Below, piece after piece: positions 12,001-23,303 of a stretch of DNA of 64,000 bases. Where the stretch lies: the NCBI GenBank assembly GCA_964020085.1, contig OZ026597.1:22775221-22839220 (forward strand), written 5' to 3'. The position numbers and the translations under genes were made by a program. The notes under the pieces are model-generated. The model worked only from the letters and a program-made list of their open reading frames with translations, did no database searches and had not been told where the DNA came from. Source of the stretch: Micromussa lordhowensis (taxonomy: Eukaryota; Cnidaria; Anthozoa; Scleractinia; Lobophylliidae). Every line of letters starts with the position of its first letter. Positions within the stretch are counted from its first letter, which is position 1.

Positions 12001-15000
12001 TAGTTAAAACCTACCTTATGTTTTTTACTAGTTTTTCATGGCCAGTGAGGCCATGGGATGAAACCTCCTGCGATGACTAGTTTTGTACCACTCGCAACAG
12101 AGGAAACCCAGGAGCAGGCTTTCATATGCCTCGACCAAGCAACACAACATTTAAAAGTCAAGCTTTCCTTCGCTTACAAAATGCAGGACTTATTTCCCTT
12201 ACATGTAGTTCCACATCAAAGTACTTGCAAGACCTAAAGGAACACAACAGTCAGCTCCAGCTCTCTGAAGTGATTCCCATGTTATGTTAGCCAGCACCTC
12301 AGATAACCTCATGGGTGCAGCTGCTACTTTGAACATGGCATTTTCAAACCACCATGATCTCAGATAACTTCACAGGTCTGGCTGCGCCCTCAGGACGCTT
12401 ACTAACATATCCCAACATCAAATGCAGATTATAAAAGAAACATATACTCAAATTTTAGTTAGAACCTACCTTACGTTTTTTACTAGTTTTTCATAGCCAG
12501 TGAGGCCATGGGGTGAAACCTCCTGCGATGACTAGTTTTGTACCACTCGCAACCGAGGAAACCCAGGAGCAGGCTTTCATATGCCTCAACCAATTGCAAG
12601 CAACACAACATTAAAAGGTCAAGCTTTCCTTCGATCACAAAATGCAGGACTTATTTCCTTACATGTGGTTGCACATCGAAAGTACTTGCAAGACCTAAAG
12701 GAACACAACAGTCAGCTCCAGCTGTCAGAAGTGATTCCTATGTTATGTTAGCCAGCACCTCAGATAACCTCATGGGTGCAGCTGCTGCTTTGAACATGGC
12801 ATTTTCAAACCACCATGATCTCAGATAACTTCACAGATCTGGCTGCTCCTTCACAAAACTTACTGACATATTCCAACACTAAATGCAGATTATACAAAGA
12901 AACATGCATACACACAAACTTTAGTTAGAACCTACCTTATGTTTTTTACTAGTTTTTCATGGCCAGTGAGGCCATGGGGTGAAACCTCCTGCGATGACTA
13001 GTTTTGTACCACTCGCAACAGAGGAAACCCAAGAGCAGGCTTTCATATACCTCGACTAAGCAACACAACATTTAAAGGTCAAGCTTTCCTTCGATTACAA
13101 AATGCAGGACTTATTTTCCTTACATGTAGTTGCACATCAAAGTACTTGCAAGACCTAAAGGAACACAACAGTCAGCTCCAGCTCTCTGAAGTGATTCCCA
13201 TGTTATGTTAGCCAGCACCTCAGATAACCTCATGGGTGCAGCTGCTGCTTTGAACATCGCATTTTCAAACCACCATGATCTCAGATAACTTCACACATCT
13301 GGCTGCTCCTTCACAAAACTTACTGACATATTCTAACACTAAATGCAGATTATACAAAGAAACATACACACAAAGTTTAGTTAGAACCTAAATTAGGTTT
13401 TTTACTAGTTTTTCATGGCCAGTGAGGCCATGGGGTGAAACCTCCTGCGATGACTAGTTTTGTACCACTCGCAACAGAGGAAACCCAGGAGCAGGCTTTC
13501 ATATGCCTCAACCATTTGCAAGCAACACAACATTAAAAGGTCAAGCTTTCCTTCGATCACAAAATGCAGGACTTATTTTCCTTACATGTAGTTCCACATC
13601 AAAGTACTTGCAAGACCTAAAGGAACACAACAGTCAGCTCCAGCTCTCTGAAGTGATTCCCATGTTATGTTAGCCAGCACCTCGGATAACCTCATGGGTG
13701 CAGCTGCTGCTTTGAACATGGCATTTTCAAACCACCATGATCTCAGATAACTTCACAGATCTGGCTCCTCCTTCACAAAACTTACTGACATATTCCAACA
13801 CTAATTGCAGATTATACAAAGAAACATACACACACATTTTAGTTAGAACCTACCTTATGTTTTTTACTAGTTTTTCATGGCCAGTGAGGCCATGGGATGA
13901 AACCTCCTGCGATGACTAGTTTTGTACCACTCGCAACAGAGGAAACCCAGGAGCAGGCTTTCATATGCCTCGACCAAGCAACACAACATTTAAAGGTCCA
14001 GCTTTCCTTCGCTTACAAAATGCAGGACTTATTTCCCTTACATGTAGTTCCACATCAAAGTACTTGCAAGACCTAAAGGAACACAACAGTCAGCTCCAGC
14101 TCTCTGAAGTGATTCCCATGTTATGTTAGCCAGCACCTCAGATAACCTCATGGGTGCAGCTGCTACTTTGAACATGGCATTTTCAAACCACCATGATCTC
14201 AGATAACTTCACAGGTCTGGCTGCGCCCTCAGGAAGCTTACTAACATATCCCAACATCAAATGCAGATTATAAAAGAAACATATACTCAAATTTTAGTTA
14301 GAACCTACCTTACGTTTTTTACTAGTTTTTCATAGCCAGTGAGGCCATGGGGTGAAACCTCCTGCGATGACTAGTTTTGTACCACTCGCAACAGAGGAAA
14401 CCCAGGAGCAGGCTTTCATATGCCTCGACCAAGCAACACAACATTTAAAGGTCAAGCTTTCCTTTGATTACAAAATGCAGGACTTATTTTCCTTACATGT
14501 AGTTGCACATCAAAGTACTTGTAAGACCTAAAGGAACACAACAGTCAGCTCCAGCTCTCTGAAGTGATTCCCATGTTATGTTAGCCAGCACCTCAGATAA
14601 CCTCATGGGTGCAGCTGCTACTTTGAACATGGCATTTTCAAACCACCATGATCTCAGATAACTTCACAGGTCTGGCTGCTCCTTCAGGAAGCTTACTAAC
14701 ATATCCCAACATCAAATGCAGATTATAAAAGAAACATATACACAAATTTTAGTTAGAACCTACCTTACATTTTTAACTAGTTTTTCATAGCCAGTGAGGC
14801 CATGGGGTGAAACCTCCTGCGATGACTAGTTTTGTACCACTTGCAACAGAGGAAACCCAGGAGCAGGCTTTCATATGCCTCAACCAATTGCAAGCAACAC
14901 AACATTTAAAGCTTTCCTTCGATCACAAAATGCAGGACTTATTTCCTTACATGTAGTTGCACATCGAAAGAACTTGCAAGACCTAAAGGAACACAACAGT

Positions 15001-16590
15001 CAGCTCCAGCTGTCAGAAGTGATTCCCATGTTATGTTAGCCAGCACCTCAGATAACCTCATGGGTGCAGCTGCTGCTTTGAACATGGCATTTTCAAACCA
15101 CCATGATCTCAGATAACTTCACAGATCTGGCTGCTCCTTCACAAAACTTACTGACATATTCCAACACTAAATGCAGATTATACAAAGAAACATGCATACA
15201 CACAAACTTTAGTTAGAACCTACCTTATGTTTTTTACTAGTTTTTCATGGCCAGTGAGGCCATGGGGTGAAACCTCCTGCGATGACTAGTTTTGTACCAC
15301 TCGCAACAGAGGAAACCCAAGAGCAGGCTTTCATATACCTCGACCAAGCAACACAACATTTAAAGGTCAAGCTTTCCTTCGATTACAAAATGCAGGACTT
15401 ATTTTCCTTACATGTAGTTGCACATCAAAGTACTTGCAAGACCTAAAGGAACACAACAGTCGGCTCCAGCTCTCTGAAGTGATTCCCATGTTATGTTAGC
15501 CAGCACCTCAGATAACCTCATGGGTGCAGCTGCTGCTTTGAACATGGCATTTTCAAACCACCATGATCTCAGATAACTTCACACATCTGGCTGCTCCTTC
15601 ACAAAACTTACTGACATATTCTAACACTAAATGCAGATTATACAAAGAAACATGCATACACACAAACTTTAGTTAGAACCTACCTTATGTTTTTTACTAG
15701 TTTTTCATGGCCAGTGAGGCCATGGGGTGAAACCTCCTGCGATGACTAGTTTTTTACCACTCGCAACAGAGGAAACCCATGAGCAGGCTTTCATATACCT
15801 CGACCAAGCAACACAACATTTAAAGGTCAAGCTTTCCTTCGATTACAAAATGCAGGACTTATTTTCCTTACATGTAGTTGCACATCAAAGTACTTGCAAG
15901 ACCTAAAGGAACACAACAGTCAGCTCCAGCTCTCTGAAGTGATTCCCATGTTATGTTAGCCAGCACCTCAGATAACCTCATGGGTGCAGCTGCTGCTTTG
16001 AACATGGCATTTTCAAACCACCATGATCTCTGATAACTTCACAGATCTGGCTCCTCCTTCACAAAACTTACTGACATATTCCAACACTAAATGCAGATTA
16101 TACAAAGAAACATACACACAAATTTTAGTTAGAACCTAGCTTATGTTTTTTACTAGTTTTTCATGGCCAGTGAGGCCATGGGGTGAAACCTCCTGCGATT
16201 ACTAGTTTTGTACCACTCGCAACAGAGGAAACCCAGGAGCAGGCTTTCATATGCCTCAACCAATTGCAAGCAACACAACATTTAAAGGTCAAGCTTTCCT
16301 TCGATTACAAAATGCAGGACTTATTTTCCTTACATGTAGTTGCACATCAAAGTACTTGCAAGACCTAAAGGAACACAACAGTCAGCTCCAGCTCTCTGAA
16401 GTGATTCCCATGTTATGTTAGCCAGCACCTCGGATAACCTCATGGGTGCAGCTGCTGCTTTGAACATGGCATTTTCAAACCACCATCGGCATGATCTCAG
16501 ATAACTTCACAATGGCTGCTCCTTCAGAAAACTTACTGACATATTCCAACACTAAATGCAGATTATACAAAGAAACACAAACACAAACCC
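6020..16590. repeat. Satellite array, about 22 units of about 460 bp
   Basis: A landmark word GGCCAGTGAGGCCATGGG (or AGCCAGTGAGGCC in some units) recurs at about 6498, 6973, 7428, 7898, 8355, 8810, 9285, 9746, 10203, 10656, 11121, 11579, 12040, 12493, 12962, 13419, 13880, 14334, 14786, 15248, 15709 and 16164, spaced 453-475 bp. Each unit also has CAGCTCCAGCTCTCTGAAG and a small stem-loop CATGGCC-AGTGA-GGCCATG. Unit subtypes alternate and create higher-order periods: about 925 bp between 7.0 and 8.8 kb and 1,839 bp between 8.8 and 14.3 kb. Short open frames of 60-96 codons recur but are in different frames in different units, so the array is best read as non-coding. Confidence 0.97.
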
Positions 16591-17170
16591 TCATGGGTGG
16601 AGCTGCTGCCGTGAATATGGCATTTTTAAACTGTTGTAGTATCAGATAATTTCACAGCTGTGACTGCTCCCTCAGGAAGCTTACTAACATATGCCAACAT
16701 CAAATGCAAATTATACAAAGAAACATACACACAAATAGGCTAGAACCTGCCTTGTGTATTTTACTAGTTTTTTATGGTCACATCTCTGAAGTGATTCCCA
16801 TGCTGTTGGTATTTCTAGTTTTAAGCACAAAGTTATGTCCTTTCTTAGTAATACTTACACGTAGTTCTACATTTAGTACACAAAGTTTGTCATTTTAGAA
16901 TCATGGATATTTTATATCACTCATTATTGCTTTTATATTTTAGATATTTATACTGTAATTACTGTGGAGCATCCCTCGCATGGTGTCAAGGGCGCTTTTT
17001 GGATGTTCCCCTCTCCATACAATATAACTTAATTTACTTGTAATTTAATTTATGGAGTAAACTTTAATAAATAAATGCTATGTTAGCGAGCATGGATGCA
17101 GCTGCTGGTTTAAACATGGCATTTGCAAGCCACCATGATCTCAGATAACTTCACAGGTCTGGCTTCTCAA
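16590..17170. repeat. Decayed distal edge of the satellite array
   Basis: 16590-16804 and 17080-17165 match the satellite unit (for example AACATGGCATTT and CACCATGATCTCAGATAACTTCAC) with many substitutions and deletions. The two pieces belong together and are split by the insertion at 16805-17079. Stronger decay at the flank than in the core is typical of arrays homogenised by unequal exchange. Confidence 0.8.
16805..17079 (+). mobile_element. 275-bp retroposon insertion in the satellite edge
   Basis: The satellite text CCCATGCTATGTTAGC is interrupted exactly after CCCATGCT. The inserted DNA ends in TTTAATAAATAAATGCT and the satellite then resumes, leaving ATGCT at both borders (16800-16804 and 17075-17079). 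A short target duplication and an A-rich 3' tail point to a 5'-truncated non-LTR retroposon. The family is not identified. Confidence 0.65.
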
Positions 17171-18130
17171 GAAAATCATAGATGTACTTTCAAGTTAATA
17201 CACATATTCTAAGTTATTTTAATACAGTAACATAAATGTAAAATTTAAAGCCTAATATAATAAATAAATATAAATTTTAAAGCCTGTTACCATAACTACA
17301 CGTACATGTATTGTTACTAGAATAAAACACATATGAGTAGTCTACTGTATTAAATACATTGTACCGTCGCTTGCAACTACCTGCCAACACGCGTGACAAA
17401 AACATGTTCTGCTGGCCAATCAAAATTCAAAGTTTTGAAAATGAAACTTGGAAGTTTACCCGCCCACTTGGGAACGTTTTGGAGCCACTTACGCAAAGGA
17501 TCGTAGCTGAGTTATCTAATTGCACCTGCTTAAGCTTAATTCAGCAGGTATTCTGTTCTGAGTAGCCAGATACATGTGATGCTAGCAGTTTTTAATTTTC
17601 TAAAGAGAGTTGTCCTCCCTACATACTGTACCATGCCGAAAAGGCACCTTTTTTTCAAATCTTAAAAATCCCAACCATTTTGACCACTGCCTTACACTTG
17701 ATGTGAGTCAGGATAAAAATATTTACTCGTATGTTATGCTTAAATTACAACATACCTTATACAGTGTTACAGCTTTATCACTCAATAAACAGCAGCTTAA
17801 CATGTACAGCGCAACACGAGGTGAATCTTACACCGCCATTTTGAATTTCCCACAAATTTTTTAGAGTGGGTCTGGGCCGGCAGAACGCTGAACGCCGAAC
17901 CCACGCCGAACGCCGCATGCCGAACGTCGGATGCCGAATGCCGAATGCTTAGTTTTACCGCAAGTCGACCTTGGCTATTTAAGCAAAAATCCTTATTCAT
18001 CGCTCAGGCAAGAGAAGAATTATCGGAAAGGACTTTTAGAAAGTCTAGTTTGCTTGGTTCAAGTCACTGTTTTTGGGGTGTTGTAAAGGGTCAAGTGTAC
18101 ACGGGCTTTTCCAACAAATAAAAGCTAACC
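17171..18130. other. Intergenic, no gene seen
   Basis: Only short unsupported open frames. Contains the GCCGAAC-type short repeat described separately. Confidence 0.5.
17878..17947. repeat. Degenerate short tandem repeat of GCCGAAYG
   Basis: About eight imperfect copies of an 8-10 bp unit (GCCGAACG, GCCGAATG, GCCGCATG) in a GC-rich patch within AT-rich surroundings. Confidence 0.75.
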
Positions 18131-18460
18131 CGGGGTCAAGCAAGATAATTTGGTTTTATCAACTGGGTTGATAATGTGAATATTGGCCACCGTAAAGAGA
18201 TTCGGAAGCTGACGTTTCGAGTGTTAGTCCTTCGTCGGAGCGAATCCTCAAGCAAGCATAATTCGAATTTTTGCTCTTGCTCCAATTTACGCAGGGCCAG
18301 AATGCCAGAAAAGCTGTTTGTATGGGAACGCTTGCTACACAGGCTAGCGAGTAAACAGTGCATTCGGCCTTCGGTTTTCTGCAAAAGACATACCCTTGCC
18401 GGGTACCGCGAACGATACGATTTCCTCGATACCAGGATCTTTGTCTTCAAATGGTTCTTT
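18130..18460. repeat. Dispersed repeat fragment, probable retroelement tail
   Basis: The stretch with GCTGACGTTTCGAGTGTTAG and TCCTTCGTCGGAGCGAA resembles a motif frequent in marine invertebrate interspersed repeats. A related phrase (TTGACGTTTCG, then CATCTTCAGAAG) occurs at about 61550. The open frames on both strands here are not supported as genes. Confidence 0.35.
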
Positions 18461-18596
18461 TAGTTTATTTGGGACGGGGAATCTCCGCTTGATTTACATT
18501 TTCTTTCTGAAGGAAATGATTCATGGAATCACGAAAATAAAATAAAACACACAACCAGTAAAATGCGTTGAATCGTTTGTGATCGTAGCAAGGCGT

Positions 18597-19010
18597 TATT
18601 TAACAATTATTCCACAAGCGCGCGTTGGATATGAGATGGTAGATAGCCAACGAGGCGCATAGCACCGAGTTGGCTATAATCATCTCATATCCAACAAGGA
18701 CGAGTGGAATAACTGTTTTATTAAAAAACGTCCCAAAAATATAGCAAACTAAACTTAAAAAAAAAAATAAAAACGCCTAAAAAAAATCGCGCGTACGCTT
18801 ACCATATTCGTAGAGCATGGTATAATGGCTCATAGCCTATGATGGCTAAGCCAATGAAGACTCTCGAATTGCATTATCCAGTGATCCAGTTTTTAATAAG
18901 TGATAATATACACTCTACTGACCGGGTAATATGGTCATCGAGTTTTTGCCAAGACATGCACGTTTCTCAGTATGTCACGATCAACGGCCCGCGATGATCA
19001 GCCGGTAGAC
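18597..19010 (+). repeat. Dispersed repeat, copy 1 (with internal foldback)
   Basis: Matches 60379-60780 almost base for base: TTAACAATTATTC, then GCGCGCGTTGGAT, TAGCCAACGAGGCGCATAGC, GAGCATGGTATAATGGCTCA and finally CGATCAACGGCCCGCGATGA. The first part folds back on itself: TTGGATATGAGAT and TAGCCAAC pair with the later GTTGGCTA and ATCTCATATCCAA. Confidence 0.85.
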
Positions 19011-19234
19011 TTTGAAGGCAGCCATGCAATGAACTAAACCATGGCACATAAAGAAAAACAAAAGCAACATTGACCATTTGTTGTTGTTGTTTTAATCTTC
19101 CCAGTCCTAATCATCTTTGTTTATTTTCAGTTTATCGTTACAACTGTAAGTTACAGGCTTCCTTCAATTTGGAAATATTTTTTGCATTTATTTATAAAAC
19201 GACTTAAAATATCATACGTGTAGCAGCGCTGCGA

Positions 19235-20176
19235 TTACAGTGATATTTGATTTCTTTGTCTAACCACTTTTCTCAGTATGTCAATAATAGTCCGTCGAAT
19301 GTGTCTCATTTTCCAGCAATAAATAACAGGGTTTAAAGATGAATTGAGAAACATCAGTGTCCATGAATAAAGGAAAAATTTCTTTAAAGTAATGATCGGG
19401 CCGTACATCACAAAAGCAGCCAAGCAGACGGCGCAAGGCATATAACAAACCAAAAAAGCTAAATATACGTAGAATGTACCGAAAGCAGATTTTCTAAGGC
19501 GCGCAAAGTTGACGATTTCATCACCATCCTGTGTCACTTGTTGTACTTGAAAGGCTTGAATATCGTTTCTATGACGTCGCAGAACTAAATACATCTTGAT
19601 ATACACCAGTGCTGTGATAAGGAAACCAATAACGCCGACACTAGTCAAAAGTATGTGATGAGTATCGGACTCAAGCCAGAGGATCAGAGGAGAAGCTGAG
19701 GCAGACACCACCCACACAGAGATGACTGCAGCAACAACACGCTTGTCCGTCACTAACTCCTGGTATCTGAGATGAAGATGGATTGCCAAAAATCTGTCTA
19801 CACTCATGGCCAGAACGCCGAAGAACGAAGCCGCTGATACAAAATTCATAACTACGAGAAAAGCCCTGTAGATTACACAGCCAGTGTTGTTTTTACGTAA
19901 CCATTTGATCAAAAAGAAACTGTAAAATGGTTGGGCGAGTAAACCAACACCAACATCAGAAACAGCAAGACTCACTAGCAAAGTTTTTAAAGTCTTCGGT
20001 AGCGATGAAGTTCTTCTTATTGCGTAGATAGCTACAACGTTTAAAATAACGGCTGTATAGCATAGAAGAGTGTTGAAGACACAATTAGCGATCAAGGTCG
20101 GAAAAAATTCTTTTTGTTCGGAGATTAAGGGAAAGTGCTCCAGCAATATTTCACACTCCTCCATGAGATCGTTCAA
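19235..20176 (-). CDS. Intronless class A (rhodopsin-like) G protein-coupled receptor
   Basis: A single open frame of 313 codons with seven hydrophobic segments; it should act at the plasma membrane through G proteins. Class A landmarks: N46 in TM1, D74 in SLAVSD (TM2), C100 before TM3, DRF at 127-129 in place of DRY, W155 in TM4, CYMP at 244-247 where CWxP is usual, and NPVIY at 282-286 followed by a basic helix 8. TM5 lacks the usual proline and the second extracellular loop (about 168-175) has no Cys to pair with C100. These traits recall the melanocortin/adenosine (MECA) group, to which many expanded cnidarian receptors are likened; the ligand cannot be inferred. The N-terminus is short with no signal peptide. 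ATG 20176 is the first in frame. The gene stands alone and is flanked by inverted repeat copies. Confidence 0.93.
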   Translation of the reverse strand: MNDLMEECEILLEHFPLISEQKEFFPTLIANCVFNTLLCYTAVILNVVAIYAIRRTSSLPKTLKTLLVSLAVSDVGVGLLAQPFYSFFLIKWLRKNNTGCVIYRAFLVVMNFVSAASFFGVLAMSVDRFLAIHLHLRYQELVTDKRVVAAVISVWVVSASASPLILWLESDTHHILLTSVGVIGFLITALVYIKMYLVLRRHRNDIQAFQVQQVTQDGDEIVNFARLRKSAFGTFYVYLAFLVCYMPCAVCLAAFVMYGPIITLKKFFLYSWTLMFLNSSLNPVIYCWKMRHIRRTIIDILRKVVRQRNQISL

Positions 20177-20984
20177 TACTAGTTTGTTCTAAATAGTTTT
20201 TGGCGCAAGTAAATCTTAATGACTTGGAAAACGTGACTTTCCACCTTTACAATCACTACCTCCACTAAATTGGCTCGAACTAGAAGTGTTCTTTATCAAT
20301 ATTTGACTAAATAAATAAATATTCCCCCTCGTGTTTTCATAATCGAAAGAAGATAAACGTCCTGGTATCAGGAAATGTAAGCAATAGCATTTAAACAATT
20401 AACTATAAAAAGATGACATGCCCATTACTTGGTTTAAATGTCTAACAAACCCCACCATTGTTTGTATAAACTAGCCATTTGTCTAGAGAAACCAAAGCAG
20501 GTGTCTATTGGTTTGCCTCTTCATGACGTGGAATAGAGAAAATTCTAGAAAATTTTTACACGTATACCATTTATTCCTTTTCCCTGTGTCGCCTAACTTT
20601 ACTTGCGAAATTTTGACGCGCAAAATAATATATAGAAAAAGTATTGACTACCTCAGTCAATACGAAACTTGAATCTAACTCTCCGCAGACGCAAGCCGTC
20701 TATACAGTTTTCTTTATATATCAACGCAACGCAGTTAGCATGCAAAATCATGTCATATGCTAATCTTTAATAAAACTGCAGACGTCTGTGAACAAAGGGT
20801 GTTTGGGATAATTTTCTTTATTGTTTTTCCTTACACATTTTCTTCGTTTCCGCGCCTTGACAATGCTATGTCCGTCGGGCGTCTCTCGGGTATTCTCCCG
20901 GTGTCCTTCTTGCATATATTTTGAGATGTCGTTACACTGGATTCTTCTTGCTCATTTTACGAGCGGACGCGCCTGAGCGAAGCG

Positions 20985-21150
20985 GACGCGCGCGCGTACG
21001 TGCGAGCGCGGAGCACGAGAGTATTTGGTGTTAAACTGGATCATTGGATGATGCAATTCAAGAGTTTTCATTGGCTTAGCCATCATGGGTTATGAGCCAT
21101 TATTATACCATGCTCTACAAATATGGTAGGCGTACGCGTCAATTTTTGAG
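20985..21150 (-). repeat. Dispersed repeat, inverted partial copy
   Basis: Reverse complement of part of the 18597-19010 repeat: AAACTGGATCATTGGATGA, TTTTCATTGGCTTAGCCATC, TGAGCCATTATTATACCATG, then GGTAGGCGTACGCG. With copy 1 it brackets the receptor gene in inverted orientation. Confidence 0.8.
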
Positions 21151-21394
21151 GCCTTTTCACTTTTACTTTAGTTTAGTTTCCTGCGTTGTCTGGAGAACGT
21201 GAACCACGACAGCCAATATTTTACATTTCTATTTCAAATTTATCGCTGTTTTCCAGGCTTAGTTTTGTGATAGTTTTGACAGTGATATAAACAAACTAAA
21301 CCCTTTTGAAAAATGGTCCAAGATGTTTTCCTTTTTTATTTACTGTTTGCTTAAATCTTTTTACCATTTTATGGGAACTTTGAACAATTTAAGC

Positions 21395-21745
21395 TAATTT
21401 AAATGTCAATGAATGGCCAAAATGAACGACCGCGTACCTAAGGAGAGACTGGACATTAGTAGGTTAAATGACGTTTTTCTCAAAATCTACCCGTATGACC
21501 CCACCTCAAAATTTCAGGAATTGGCTCAGATTTAACATTCATGACTTTTCTGTCATATTTGAACGGAGTTTGAAACTGTCGCATCATGTACCAAAGTGAT
21601 TTAACGCCTTTCAAGTGCTGAAATGGTCCTTTCTTCTTAGGGTTACTTGCCTCAGTTTTGCACGCGCGACTAATACTGACGTCTGGTAGGCAATCGTAAC
21701 GCGCGCTACTGAGTCTCGGAAAACCTGTAGTAAGCCACCTTAAAA
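21395..21745. repeat. Dispersed repeat, short form
   Basis: Shares long near-identical blocks with 40768-41476: GAATGGCCAAAATG, TAAGGAGAGACTGG, GTTAAATGACGTTTTTCTC, CCCGTATGACCCCACCTC and ACTGACGTCTGGTAGGCAA. Relative to the other copy it lacks about 340 bp in the middle, after GGCTCAGATTTAA. Family unknown. Confidence 0.85.
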
Positions 21746-22481
21746 CTCCCTACTATCCATTCCAAATTGACAAATAATCTTGCGCGCTTTTATAGTATTT
21801 TAAACTGAGGAAACGCCAACATAAGCGAGGAGAACATAGAAGTTAATCTTGTAGCCGCCTTCACGGCTGTTGAGTCATCACGCAACTTTTCTGAGAAGCA
21901 TTGAGTAACACCACCCAACAGCGGTAACGGAGACTGAGTACCAATCTAAAACACAACAATGAACTTGCTATAAGTATTCCGTTCGTTTTTATTGCACAAA
22001 TGCTTGCAAAAGTCTCATTGAACACGTAATGCGTTGAACCATTAGTTGAAATGACGGCAGTAAGTAATTAGTACTGCTATGTCAACATATTTCACACGGT
22101 CTGTATTTTTTTCAACGGTGTTCTACACTGTAGGTAATTTAACGGCAAACGCTATATGCAACTAAAACACAGCGTTAAAAAACTGTACAAACTACATGTA
22201 GCTTTCGGCCAAGAATTTCTTTGGTGCATATGTATGGCGCGTAAGGGAGGTGCGACATGGAGATTATTTTCCGTCTGATGAGTAACAAATCTTCTTATAT
22301 CATGATACATCATGCAGTAAACACTTTGAGTGAAAATGGCACAAAACATTTAACTATTTTTAGTTATTTTATTTCTTGGGGTCTACAAATTGCGATTCTT
22401 TTACTATGATCGGACCCGTAATTGAATTGATGGGCATCGCACAGGAGGTAATCCTGTGGCCCTCGAAAACAAAATTATAAA

Positions 22482-22487
22482 TTTATT
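22482..22487 (-). terminator. Poly(A) signal of the ATF6 gene
   Basis: AATAAA on the minus strand about 55 bases past the ATF6 stop. A second AATAAA overlaps the stop codon itself, so the mRNA may have a very short 3' UTR. Confidence 0.55.
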
Positions 22488-22541
22488 TCTTCCTTTTTAG
22501 AATGTTTTTTTCGTTCTTTAACTTAAGACACTTGGGGAGGT

Positions 22542-23260
22542 TTATTTGGCGGGTTTCACAAACGTGTTACCAGCCGGTGCGCTGTAATCCTGGGGGACAG
22601 ACACTGTTGCCGGGGTGCTAAAATGTGGACTGTCCGAGGAGGGTACAGGGATGCTCGACTTCTTGATATTCACAAACTTCGTGTCCATGACTTGGCAGTC
22701 GATCTGCATCATGGTAACCAAGCCTTTGTCTCTGTTGTCATCTTGCTGCCATTCCGTTCCTGATTGAATGGAAAACAAAGGGAAATGTCACACTATTTTG
22801 TTAGAGGTGTACAGTTGAACATCCCTGTATCGCACGGATGATCACAATAATGTATTCACGTCTAATCCGAGCATAATTCCTTCATGAGGGGACAACGGGA
22901 CGAGGGATGAGGAGGGAAGGGGAGGGGAGGAAGGCCTGACACAAAAGCACTCATAAGCTAGTGTCGAACGTCCAAGATCTGGACGTTGCGCGATTGGATA
23001 ACACAGACAAATTAAGACCTTGAACTGGCATTAACCCTTACTAGCCCTCCAAACTTCTTTTAAAAAGCCTGATAACCTCGACAGGCTATCACAGGTCTAA
23101 ATGAGATGTCCACTCAAGAAACACTGGATACTTGAAAATAAGACTTGACATGTTCAGGTGCTGAAGAAAAAAAAATGCCCTCGACGTCTTCGATATACAT
23201 CATTCAGTATACATGAACCTCTTCATCAGTTTAACCCCTTCACTACCAAGGGGTCTCCCT

Positions 23261-23303
<43 letters not shown>

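Noticed and set aside
8851..13919. Repeated open frames of 60-96 codons in the satellite
   Set aside because: They occur in different frames in different units, are broken in most units and have no protein-like composition; explained by tandem repetition.
6020..16590. CRISPR-like array
   Set aside because: Units are about 460 bp with no short repeat/spacer alternation, and the genome is eukaryotic.
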